26,527 bases of DNA from Mesostigma viride (lineage: Eukaryota; Streptophyta; Mesostigmatophyceae; Mesostigmatales; Mesostigmataceae), in the NCBI GenBank assembly GCA_009746045.1, contig RPFO01001894.1:1-26527 (forward strand), read 5' to 3'. Both the position numbers and the translations under genes were made by a program. The notes beneath the pieces were generated by a model. That model was given only the letters and a program-made list of their open reading frames with translations, did not search any database and was not told where the DNA came from. This document shows positions 1-7,907 of this stretch, one piece after another. How positions within the stretch are numbered: the stretch's first letter is position 1; every line of letters begins with the position of its first letter.

Positions 1-1140
1 CGAACCGCTCGAACCGCTGAAAAACTGAATCGTTTGAAAGAGAGTAACAAAGGTTTCTTCAGCGCGTTCGTTCGGATATGGATTCAAAAACGCCGAAATC
101 GCGCGTCTCAACGATGCCATAACATCACTAAACACGGAGAAGACATCTCTCGAGAACCACATTGCCGAACTGGAGTTGCAAGCGGCCAACGGATTGAAAA
201 CCGCGTCGGAAGCGAGGGACCGAGAGGGAAGGGTTACAACAACAGTTGGAAGACGTCAAAAATCGTCTAAGCGAGGAAACGGCAGTGGCCAGCGACTCCG
301 AGAAGAACTAGAGGCGACGAAACGAGCTGGAGAAGAATTGCGTTCAAATCGCTAAGAAGAGATTTCGAGGACCGCCCAGAACGACGCACAAACTGCGTTA
401 CAACGAGAGATAGTACGTCTATTGGATGAGCTGGAGAACATTGCATGCCCAAAAAACGAAATCGGAAGAGGATGCCAAAGCGGGTATCGAAAAGGCGATT
501 AGTGGAAAAGAGGCGAGAGTTCGATGAACTTCGAATCACGCACGAGCGCATAATGGCGAGAACGAGAGGCTCGTTACGAAACAACCATCCGTCAAATCGA
601 GGAGAGGAACCGCGAGGCGTCGGACCAGGCGGCCGCGTTGGAGACCGAGTTACGAGATGAGATTTATAGACTTGGGGAGTTGAGCAACGACATGAAAGAT
701 ACCATACAAACCCATGATCCAACGACATGCGGATGCAACCAATAATACAATGAATGAGATCAGAGATCTCAAGAGAACATTATCAGGGTTGGAAGCGGAG
801 AAGGAATCGCTCGCAGGAGAGATCCGCATATTAAGACACAACGTATTACTGAACGAAGCGGAAAGGGGAGATGGAAATACTGTTTGCACGTATGAAAACA
901 AAATTATAGAATCCGAAAATACAAGGAACGGTTAAAAGTGACCGAGATTGCATTATTGTCGCACAACGAACAGTACAGGCGGAGTTGAGCGAGATAAGAA
1001 CGAACTCGAAACCCGCGTGTCAGCATACGAAGCGAGATGATACGCGTACACGATAGCCATACGTTGACGCTTACAGAAAAAACGGAGGAGATCGAGCGTT
1101 TAAATGCTGACAAGGTTGAACTGTCAACACAGTACGCGCA
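1..1140 (+). pseudogene. Frameshifted 5' part of a long coiled-coil protein (open at the window edge)
   Basis: No single frame stays open, but if the reader changes frame about every 90-150 bases a continuous coiled-coil protein appears, rich in E, K, Q, R and L with heptad spacing. Recognisable blocks include EIARLNDAITSLNTEK near 95-140, LQQQLEDVKNRLSEE near 225-280, QREIVRLLDELENI near 400-445 and EIRDLKRTLSGLEAEK near 755-800. I count about nine frame changes in this stretch against one in the next 2 kb, so this is probably one gene with the next two entries. The gene must start before base 1. The breaks could be real decay, but their rise toward the edge suggests poor consensus at a contig end. 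The function is unknown; long coiled coils are often structural. I am confident of the coiled-coil character and less so of each break. Confidence 0.6.
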
Positions 1141-1896
1141 GTGACCAAAGAATTGGAGAACGCACGCGCAGAGTATAACGATCTCCGATCGGAACTGGGC
1201 GCGTCTCGAGAAGAACACGCGGCCGAGTTGAAAAGAGTCCGAGAGGAGGCAGAGGAACAAACGCGCACGGCGAATGGCGCGCTCGAAACTCTTCAACAGA
1301 AACACGATATGCTTTCGAGCGTTAAAGAAGGTTTGGAATCACAATTGGGGCAGCTTAAACGACAATTGGAAACGTCTAGCGCCGAGACGGCCACTAGAAT
1401 CGCGGAAAAGATCCAGGACGTAGAAGAAGCCAAAAACATGATACAGACAAGAGATAGGCAACTCGATGAACAAGGTCGTCTGCTGCGAGAAGCGATGGAG
1501 AGACAACGTCAGAGCGACGATACCATAGTTCGCCTACAAAACGAAAAGCAGGCGATGGAAGCTAAGGAGGAGGACATGATCAAGAAGAACAATGAACTCA
1601 ATAAACAGACCGAAGATTTGACAAGGAAAATCAAGGATAACGAAAATAAAATGGATGGGGTCAAGAAACGCATGAGAGAACTTCTACAAACAAGAAATGA
1701 CGAATCGTCCACGCGGATAACCCATATAAGCCAGGAAAAGCAACAAATCGAGCAGGAATATAATACATTGAAGGAGCTACACAAAAAACTACGGGACAAA
1801 ACGATAATCTTCAAACGCAGCTACAGAAAGCCGGAAAGGAACAAGACACGTTACTACGCGACCTCGAAAAGTATAAGATCGCGGCTCATGCGATAA
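1141..1896 (+). CDS. Coiled-coil protein, middle segment (same gene as flanking entries)
   Basis: This is an open frame of about 250 codons with no true ATG at its left edge; the first codon is GTG and the coil continues upstream in another frame (ELSTQYAQ just before). Nearly the whole product is predicted by eye as a parallel coiled coil, with blocks such as AEYNDLRSEL, LESQLGQLKRQLE and EQEYNTLKELHKKLRDK. After KLRDK (about 1800) the frame stops making sense (basic, Y-rich), while another frame continues the coil (LQTQLQKAGKEQ, then LLRDLEKY), so the last ~30 codons listed here are out of frame. A one-base change near 1800 joins it to the next entry. The stretch is AT-richer than the genes to its right. 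It is probably a structural or scaffold protein; no known family was recognised. Confidence 0.65.
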   Translation: MTKELENARAEYNDLRSELGASREEHAAELKRVREEAEEQTRTANGALETLQQKHDMLSSVKEGLESQLGQLKRQLETSSAETATRIAEKIQDVEEAKNMIQTRDRQLDEQGRLLREAMERQRQSDDTIVRLQNEKQAMEAKEEDMIKKNNELNKQTEDLTRKIKDNENKMDGVKKRMRELLQTRNDESSTRITHISQEKQQIEQEYNTLKELHKKLRDKTIIFKRSYRKPERNKTRYYATSKSIRSRLMR

Positions 1897-1958
1897 TCGA
1901 AGCCGAGTCCCAAGAACTCGATACTTCGCGGGATAGAATCAAGGCACTCGAAACGGGG

Positions 1959-3170
1959 TTGGAAACCGCGCGAAAGGTATTCGAGGACTTTTCCATCCCT
2001 CGCGTCGACGACCTCATCGAAGTGAACGATATTATCAGGAGTTGGGAATATGTAGTGAGGAGTGGTCACAATGACACAACCAAGGTATTAGATAGGTTAA
2101 AAGAGTTGCAAGAGGCACTGACTAACCAGATTAGAGACTCCATGCGCGGTTATTTCAAACCCGATAGGAAGTCACAAAAGGACAAAACAAAACAAAAAAC
2201 CTTGATCAATCGAGGGATCAAGGCGCTAGCTATCATTGCGCCATTGCTGTTACAAGCGGCGGCTTCGAGCATGGGCATGGGAGGTTCAGCACCTGCGGTG
2301 GCTAGCACTTTCACGGGGCTCCAAAACGCCGCGACGTCCGTTTTAGGGAATTTGAGCCCCACACCTAACTACGCCCCTGGCGCGCATCAACATCCCGTGA
2401 CAGGACCTCCGGCTCGTCTGCAAGACGATAGAGGAAAAGCGGTCATGCAACCCGTACAAGAAACCCCGCCTCAATCGCACAATCCGTTTTTTACCCAACT
2501 CGCAATCCCTCACAATCCCACAACCCCGTTCGAGCCCCTGGCCACAACGGGAGTGCCGCAATGGGTCATCCAACGGGTCCAAGAAAACCGACATGCAGAA
2601 GTAATTAAAGAACTCCGACGAAGGGCTATTCGTCTAGGAGTCATAAGGGGATCCCGTCAAGAGCTGTCAAAGATTGCGAAAAGCGAGAACGCCGATACGG
2701 CATCAGCAACGCCTCCTTCGAATGGAGCGGGCCCGTCCTCGGCTGTAGCCACGGGTGTGACACGGGGGTGGCAGACGGGGAGACGAATGGGAGGCAATTT
2801 TAACCAAGTGGATCCCACAGCGGAAGGAGTGAGGAGTGTTAGTCTCATCACAGATCCACGGGCTAGAGAAGAGATGGTCAGGAGCTTGTTGGAATGGTTG
2901 TACACGCACACACCTGGCCTCGGAGATGTTGCAGAGGGGGCGCGACGAATCCAACCTTACGTGATGGGCATCGTCGATAGGGACCCAGCACAAATAGCTC
3001 AAGCGGTAGCACTTGACGTGGCTACCGCACAAGCCGATAGGGCATTGAGTTACGCGCAACAGGATTATCCACGCTTGGTGGCCACGTTGCGAGCGGCTAT
3101 GCCTTATCTAAGGACACTGGGCGAGACGGCATCCATCATTCAAACCGTTCAAGGTTTGGTAAAGCTATAA
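1959..3170 (+). CDS. C-terminal part of the long coiled-coil protein, with hydrophobic and Pro/Ala-rich regions
   Basis: The listed frame is really open from about 1800, where it takes over the coiled coil. In order it shows: the end of the coil (to about base 2150); a basic linker (KSQKDKTKQK); a hydrophobic Ala/Leu/Met segment of about 20 residues (ALAIIAPLLLQAAASSMGMG) that could cross or touch a membrane; a Pro/His/Gln-rich disordered stretch; a basic helix (EVIKELRRRAIRLGVIRG); and an Ala-rich helical C-terminus. It ends with TAA at 3168-3170 and overlaps the end of the convergent NifS gene by 35 bases. No family was recognised. Coiled coil plus hydrophobic patch plus disordered tail resembles a virion structural or membrane-associated scaffold protein, but that is inference. 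Confidence 0.7.
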   Translation: METARKVFEDFSIPRVDDLIEVNDIIRSWEYVVRSGHNDTTKVLDRLKELQEALTNQIRDSMRGYFKPDRKSQKDKTKQKTLINRGIKALAIIAPLLLQAAASSMGMGGSAPAVASTFTGLQNAATSVLGNLSPTPNYAPGAHQHPVTGPPARLQDDRGKAVMQPVQETPPQSHNPFFTQLAIPHNPTTPFEPLATTGVPQWVIQRVQENRHAEVIKELRRRAIRLGVIRGSRQELSKIAKSENADTASATPPSNGAGPSSAVATGVTRGWQTGRRMGGNFNQVDPTAEGVRSVSLITDPRAREEMVRSLLEWLYTHTPGLGDVAEGARRIQPYVMGIVDRDPAQIAQAVALDVATAQADRALSYAQQDYPRLVATLRAAMPYLRTLGETASIIQTVQGLVKL

Positions 3171-4297
3171 TCCGGATCAAATGCGCGACTTCCTCTGCCG
3201 TCGTATACGCGCTCAACCCGATGCGGACCGTGCCCATCTCCAGTTTCCTCGGCAGTCCGATGGCCTTCAGCGTCTCGCTGCGCCGCTTCAGATGACACGC
3301 CGACCCGGTCGAGATCGCGATCCCCCGTTTCGCCAACCGGGCGACGAGCGCGCGCGAACTGCGAACGGGAAGAGCGGCGCTCACAGGTTCGGCAGGCGCC
3401 ACTTCTCGTCCTTCGGCCCGTGGACGACCGCGCCCGTCTTCTCCAGATCCGCCACGAGGCGTCCTCTCAGAGCCCGGATGCGCGCCACGTCCCTCCTCTC
3501 GTGGCGGCGGTTGACGCGCACGGCCTCCGCGAGCGCCGCGATCAGTGGCGGCGACTCCGTCCCGGGCCGCACGGCCCTCTCCTGTCCCCCGCCGTACGTG
3601 AGAGGGGCCAGACACGAAGGAGACTTGCGGAGGACCAGCGCGCCCACGCCCTTGACCGAATGGATCTTGTGGCCGGACACGACGAAGCTGTCCAGGCATC
3701 GAAACCCCTTGAGCGGGAACTTACCGGCCGCCTGCGTGGTGTCCGAGTGGAAATGGACGCGATCCCCGATGACACGCCGGATGGCGCACAGATCCTGGAT
3801 CGTGCCGATCTCGTTGTTAGCGTAGATGATGCTCGCGAGCTTCACGCGCGATCCGTACTTGTCGACGGCCTCCCGGAGCGCCTCCATCTTCACGAACCCC
3901 TCCGCGTCCACGGGCAGCCGCACGATCGTGATCTTGTCCCCGTGTTCCTTCTTCAGATGCTCCAACGGCTTGATGCCCGCCGGGTGCTCGATCGCCGACG
4001 TCAGCACGACGCCCTCGAACCCGTGTTTCTCCATGACGCCCTGCAACACGATGTTCATGCTCTCGTGGCCCCCGACGTGAACAGGACGGACCGGACGGGG
4101 ACGCGCAGATCGCGCGCGATGTCGGCCCGCGCCTTCTCGACGAGGGAGCGGGAAACCTTGCCGATCTCGTGGGAGGAGGACGGGTTACCGTACGTCTCCG
4201 CGACCCTGCGAAACACGTCCAACACGCAAGGATGCGGCCGTGTCGTCGAATTGTTATCCAGATAGATCTCCTTTCTCGCTTTCATGCGCCTTTCCAT
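3136..4297 (-). CDS. NifS/IscS-like cysteine desulfurase (PLP enzyme), interrupted by two frame changes
   Basis: The product would use pyridoxal phosphate to take sulfur from cysteine for Fe-S clusters or thiolation. Family landmarks appear in the right order: YLDNNSTT near the start, an FTSG phosphate-binding loop, SAIEHPA with the PLP-stacking His, YANNEIGTIQD, HSDTTQAAGK with the PLP-pyridine Asp, VSGHKIHSVKGVGAL with the Schiff-base Lys, GGGQERAVRPGTE, the active-site Cys in STGSACH, and a terminal RIGLSAYTTAEEV. About 387 residues matches the usual length, so it looks complete. The frame breaks near 4072 (a run of G/C) and near 3385. The start could be 4297 or 4285, both just before the conserved YLDNN. 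It is divergent from the gene at 4413. ASFV and some relatives carry NifS-like genes. All catalytic residues are present across the pieces, so an active enzyme is likely if the breaks are sequencing errors. Confidence 0.88.
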
Positions 4298-4393
4298 AGT
4301 AGCAGCCACGCAAATAATGTGCGGATACCTTTCCTCGTGTCGTTCCTCTCGTAGGTTCGTTCGGCGAGACGAGAAAAAGATCCAGGGGATGGG

Positions 4394-4400
4394 TATAAAA
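4394..4400 (+). promoter_or_regulatory. TATA-like box before the 4413 gene
   Basis: TATAAAA ends 12 bases before the ATG at 4413, in the 115-bp spacer between two divergent genes. It favours 4413 as the start over the in-frame ATG at 4389, which lies upstream of the box. Confidence 0.45.
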
Positions 4401-4412
4401 GCACGAGACGAG

Positions 4413-5127
4413 ATGGGTAAGATCGTCGTGAAACCAGACACCAGCGCCGTCGCGGCCCCCGCCGCTCCCGTCGTCGAGACCAAGTCCCGCAAGAGGACCC
4501 GACGGTCCGCGGCCAAGACCGAGGTGGAGAACCTCGACGTCGTCGATATGGGTGTCATGAAAGAGACCCCGCGCGCCACCACCGCCCCCTCTCCCTCCCC
4601 CGCGCCCGCTCCCCCCCACCCGCACTCGGGTCGGACGTGGAACCCTTCTCGATCCCCAACACGCTGGCGGAGAGCCACATCGCATTTCTCCGGAGGAAGG
4701 CGGACGGCGCCGTCCACGTCGGCGCGCTGTTGTCCGCTCTTGGGGCAAAGTCCGAGGACGTGTTCGGGACGGACTCTTCCTGGATCGCGCCCGAGGCGGT
4801 CGTGAAGGCGATGAAGAGCGACAAGCGCATGCGTCCGTTGCACGAGGCGTTCTCGGAGTCGATCGCCGTGCTCGAAGATCTGGAGGCGGACAAGGAGAAC
4901 GACGTCCCGTTCCGCTGCGTCGACTTCTTGAAGGCCCGATACGGCCACGGAAACTTCGACGCCACGCACCTGATCCAGTTCGGGGGGCGGTGTACAAGGA
5001 GTACAAGAAGACGCACGGAACCGAACCCCCCACCCGCGAAAACAATGGGTACAAACTGTACTTCCGACGGGACATCCCCGTCATGCAGAGGGCCTTTGAC
5101 GAGTGGCCTCAGCGACTGCTCGGTTGA
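4413..5127 (+). CDS. Unknown protein: basic, Pro-rich N-terminus and a folded C-terminal domain; two frame changes
   Basis: I recognise no family. The first ~70 residues are low complexity: a basic patch (KSRKRTRRSAAK), then an Ala/Pro-rich stretch (PSPSPAPAPP). After a frame break at the C7 run near 4612 the protein continues with SDVEPFSIPN and a helical globular region (HIAFLRRKADGAVHVGALL). A second break at the G6 run near 4982 leads to GAVYKEYKKTHG and an aromatic, charged C-terminus ending in WPQRLLG and a TGA at 5125-5127. Together about 238 residues. Both breaks sit on homopolymers, so the gene is probably intact in nature. The basic tail and helical C-terminal region would suit a DNA-binding protein, but this is a guess. 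Confidence 0.65.
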
Positions 5128-5217
5128 TCGATCCTATCCTACCGTGAAATGAGAAAACATGCGTTCCGACGTGAACGAACCTCTAATTTTATTCATGAAT
5201 ATGTAATAATAAAGAAC

Positions 5218-5547
5218 ATGGTCGGACTCCTCCCATTACTCACACTCGTTTCCGGCGCGGTCGGGATCGGCGGCGCGTCCGCCGCGTGGCACTTGGATAG
5301 TAGGAGTCGAGACGCGCCGCGGATCCTCCGAGAGATGGAACTCCGCGAACGTAAAGAAGGCACGACGCCTCGGTCGCAGATGGAGAGGGACGAAGGGATC
5401 CGATCCGCGCAGGAGGAGTTTGATAGGAAGCGAGCGACGTCCGCGACGATCGCGATCGCCGCCTTTTCGATATGCGCTGTCACCGGATACCTGTATTGGT
5501 ACCAGAAGCACGGACCTCGCGCTCCCGCGTACGCGGGCTGGACTTAA
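5218..5547 (+). CDS. Small two-helix membrane protein of unknown function
   Basis: A 109-residue protein starting at the ATG at 5218. It has an N-terminal hydrophobic stretch (LLPLLTLVSGAVGIGGASAA, about residues 4-23) that could be a signal anchor, a charged central region of about 50 residues rich in R and E, and a second hydrophobic helix (IAIAAFSICAVTGYLYWY, about residues 77-94). It ends in a short Pro-rich tail. The upstream spacer is AT-rich (ATGTAATAATAAAG). Its stop overlaps that of the convergent gene at 5544-5846 by four bases. Small two-span proteins are common in the inner membrane of large DNA virus particles, but no specific homologue was recognised. Confidence 0.7.
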   Translation: MVGLLPLLTLVSGAVGIGGASAAWHLDSRSRDAPRILREMELRERKEGTTPRSQMERDEGIRSAQEEFDRKRATSATIAIAAFSICAVTGYLYWYQKHGPRAPAYAGWT

Positions 5548-5846
5548 CGACGGAACGCGGACCATGCGCCCACGAAGGCGGCGAACCCGATGACAGACGC
5601 GCCCGCCATCTTGGCGTACCTCTTTCCGCCGGTGGCGGTGCTCGGGAACATGCCGGCGATCAGAGAGTCGGTCGCCGTGAACACGCTCAGACCCATCATG
5701 ACCGCGAGCGTGACGGCGAACATGGGCGCGAGCTTGCCGTCCTCGCGCACGAACCCGACCTTCTTGGCGGTCGCGGAGGCGGCGTCTCCGACGGACTCGG
5801 TGACCTTGTTGGCGACGTCCACGGGTGCGGTGATCACGCTCGCCAT
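5544..5846 (-). CDS. Small two-helix membrane protein of unknown function
   Basis: A 100-residue protein. The N-terminal ~40 residues look amphipathic and Ala/Val-rich (VANKVTESVGDAASATAKK). Two hydrophobic helices follow: MFAVTLAVMMGLSVFTATDSL and, after a short basic loop (TGGKRYAK), a second one (MAGASVIGFAAFVGAWSAF). It ends in RR. A GTATATC box lies about 10 bases upstream of the ATG on the minus strand. It is one of three small membrane genes in a 1-kb cluster. The likely location is a virion or host membrane; the function is unknown. Confidence 0.72.
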   Translation of the reverse strand: MASVITAPVDVANKVTESVGDAASATAKKVGFVREDGKLAPMFAVTLAVMMGLSVFTATDSLIAGMFPSTATGGKRYAKMAGASVIGFAAFVGAWSAFRR

Positions 5847-5887
5847 CCGGAATGCGATATACTAACTCCTTCGACTTTTTTTTCGTC

Positions 5888-6217
5888 TCATACGAGCAGG
5901 GCCACGTAGTAGCTGCCGTACAAGACCGCGGCCATGACGAGGACGTTGAACCACCCGATGGCCGTCTTCAGACCCGACATCCCGCCCTTGAGGAAGTTGT
6001 CGGTCATCGACACACACACGGCGGCCGCGAGCGCGCCCATGTTCAAGCCGTACCGCTCGCTCTTCACCTTCTCGCGCGCCTTGGCCCCCATGAGCGGGAA
6101 CGCCAGGATCAGGGCGTAGGTGAAACTCTGCATCCGCAGGATGTGCATGGCGTCCTGGGTGAGATCGCCTGGCGTCAGCAGAGCCTTGAAGCCGGAGAGG
6201 ATTTCGGATCCGGACAT
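5888..6217 (-). CDS. Small multi-span membrane protein of unknown function
   Basis: A 109-residue protein. The ATG at 6217 is chosen because a GTGTATACC box abuts it and the open frame upstream of it reads as basic, unstructured sequence running into the divergent gene. Hydrophobic segments lie near residues 30-45 (TYALILAFPLMG), 55-70 (LNMGALAAAVCVSM) and 85-108 (FNVLVMAAVLYGSYYVALLV), with basic residues between the first two (KAREKVKSERYG). Three membrane spans are likely. Its C-terminus points at the 5544-5846 gene, and a 41-bp spacer with a poly-T run separates them. No family was recognised. Confidence 0.72.
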   Translation of the reverse strand: MSGSEILSGFKALLTPGDLTQDAMHILRMQSFTYALILAFPLMGAKAREKVKSERYGLNMGALAAAVCVSMTDNFLKGGMSGLKTAIGWFNVLVMAAVLYGSYYVALLV

Positions 6218-6226
6218 GGTATACAC
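6218..6226 (-). promoter_or_regulatory. GTGTATACC box next to the 6217 start codon
   Basis: The palindromic core GTATAC sits directly before the ATG on the minus strand. The same core precedes the starts at 12152 and 26182, suggesting a shared promoter element. The spacer is only 42 bp and also serves the divergent gene at 6260. Confidence 0.45.
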
Positions 6227-6259
6227 GGTACAGCGAAAAAAAAAACGCTCGGCATAGGT

Positions 6260-7858
6260 ATGGCGCACGTAACGACAGACAGGCGAATCCACGACGGAAG
6301 CGTGCGATACGCCAGCGAGCCTCACAGACGCTTTTGCGAGGAAGGGGCGGCGTTCGATCACAAACCGTCGGTCGTCCATCGCACGATCTCCGCGCACTAC
6401 CCGAGATTAGAATCCCGTCACAGCGCGGTCGAGCCCGTGAGTCTCGCACGTCGTCCGTCGTGGATGCCGGAAAGGGAGAACTCGATCGCGATCCATACGT
6501 TCACGCACGACCTCCTGGATCCGATGCTGTCCACCTTGACGGGGTACTCGCGAGGCAGCTTTTGGGATTTGGTCGACGAGAAATGGTTCCGCGATTGTCT
6601 GGAGTACCTGCGGACCGCCCCGCAGCTTGACCTCATCGATCTCGTCAACTACACGTACGACGCACACCTGTTCACGAACGAGGACAAGAGCACGTACCTC
6701 CGACGCCTCATGAGCGAGAGGGAGAGGGAGAAGGATTACGCCGAGTCGGGACGTCCCATCCCTTTCCATCGCAACACCAACCCGACCTGGACGACTCTCG
6801 TGCGCATGATCATGGAAGGGTCCGATATCGACCCTCGCGAGACGTGCGATCGGCCCGGCGACGTGGGCGAGCTCCGCGCCTCCCTAGAAACGCACCTCGC
6901 GGAACGCGAGAAGGATCCAGGTGTCGATCTTGTCGTGGACAGGGCCCTCCGGAACCGACTTACAAACTTGTCCACGTGGAAAGAGGTGATCGACACCATC
7001 GCGACGCTGGACCACAGGCTGATGGACATCCTCTACATGTTGGCGAAGTGGGTGCACCGATACCTGAAAACGTCTTTCATGAGGGACGTCGCCATACGGT
7101 ACAAGGAGGACTTTCATAAGATCCTGAGCGACATCCCCGTCGTCACACGAGAAATGATCGTGTACCGAGGCGTGTCCAACGACTATTACCGACACGGGGA
7201 ATCCGCCTTTCATACGTCGGATGTGTACAAAAACCTGCACCCCGTGTCGACGTCCGTCGACCCGAGCCAGTCGATTCGGTTCATGACCGCGATGACGAGC
7301 TGGGGGAGCGAGAGGACGCCGGACTGCTGCTTCAAGATCATCCACCTCATGCCGGGGACCCCTGCCTTGTGCGTATGGCCTATCGCGGCCGAACCCGAAC
7401 AGGCGGAAATCTTGTTGCCCCCGGGCGTGGTATACCAGATCAAGTCGCATACCAGGAGGCCGATGCTGGCCAAAGTCCCCGAGTTCACGCCGAACAAGGC
7501 GGTACGAGACGAGGTCTGTTGGGACCGCGTCGTGAAAAGAGCCAAGAGAGGGGGCCACCACGATCCGTACATCGATCGATGGGTCTCGGAAATCTACGTG
7601 GACGGGTCGGAGCTCGCCGCGAAGAAGAGGAAGCGGGAGTCGGACCACTCGTCGCGAGGAAGCGGAGGCGGTCCTTCCGCGAGACGCGACGACCCTCCTC
7701 CGCGTCCGAAAGAGATCGAGCGGGGTTCCGAACCGTACGCAACGCCGAAACCGGTCGAACGAACTTTGGAGAAGACCAAGAAAGCGCGAGTGGCTAAGAA
7801 GGACAGTGCACCGCCCCCCGGGAAACCGACGTGGACAGGATTGCGCGGACGTATGTGA
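6260..7858 (+). CDS. ADP-ribosyltransferase-fold protein (R-S-E class) with a basic disordered tail
   Basis: A 532-residue protein that probably moves ADP-ribose from NAD+ to a protein. The core spans about residues 295-400 and shows the R-S-E signature: Arg303 in IVYRG, Ser-Thr-Ser at 330-332 in VSTSVD, and Gln381-x-Glu383 in EQAEILLPPG. Q-x-E is one of the accepted forms of the last motif. The N-terminal ~290 residues are helical and shared with the related gene at 12202-13748 (for example DLVDEKWF). After residue ~450 the chain is K/R/P-rich and disordered, with a nuclear-signal-like KKRKRE. The start at 6260 is preferred over the longer open frame, which would overlap the two minus-strand membrane genes. 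No signal peptide was seen, so it acts inside the cell or is packed in particles. The target is unknown; the fold call rests on motifs only. Confidence 0.72.
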   Translation: MAHVTTDRRIHDGSVRYASEPHRRFCEEGAAFDHKPSVVHRTISAHYPRLESRHSAVEPVSLARRPSWMPERENSIAIHTFTHDLLDPMLSTLTGYSRGSFWDLVDEKWFRDCLEYLRTAPQLDLIDLVNYTYDAHLFTNEDKSTYLRRLMSEREREKDYAESGRPIPFHRNTNPTWTTLVRMIMEGSDIDPRETCDRPGDVGELRASLETHLAEREKDPGVDLVVDRALRNRLTNLSTWKEVIDTIATLDHRLMDILYMLAKWVHRYLKTSFMRDVAIRYKEDFHKILSDIPVVTREMIVYRGVSNDYYRHGESAFHTSDVYKNLHPVSTSVDPSQSIRFMTAMTSWGSERTPDCCFKIIHLMPGTPALCVWPIAAEPEQAEILLPPGVVYQIKSHTRRPMLAKVPEFTPNKAVRDEVCWDRVVKRAKRGGHHDPYIDRWVSEIYVDGSELAAKKRKRESDHSSRGSGGGPSARRDDPPPRPKEIERGSEPYATPKPVERTLEKTKKARVAKKDSAPPPGKPTWTGLRGRM

Positions 7859-7892
7859 TCGACGGCGACGGTTGATAAATAATGTTACGAGA

Positions 7893-7901
7893 GTGTATGG
7901 G
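7893..7901 (+). promoter_or_regulatory. Conserved GTGTATGGG box before the first SprT-like gene
   Basis: The stretch GAGAGTGTATGGGA ends a few bases before the ATG at 7908. A near copy (AGAGTATATGGGA, 9679-9691) lies before the paralogous gene's ATG at 9701, so the upstream element was kept in the duplication. Confidence 0.45.
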
Positions 7902-7907
7902 AGACGA

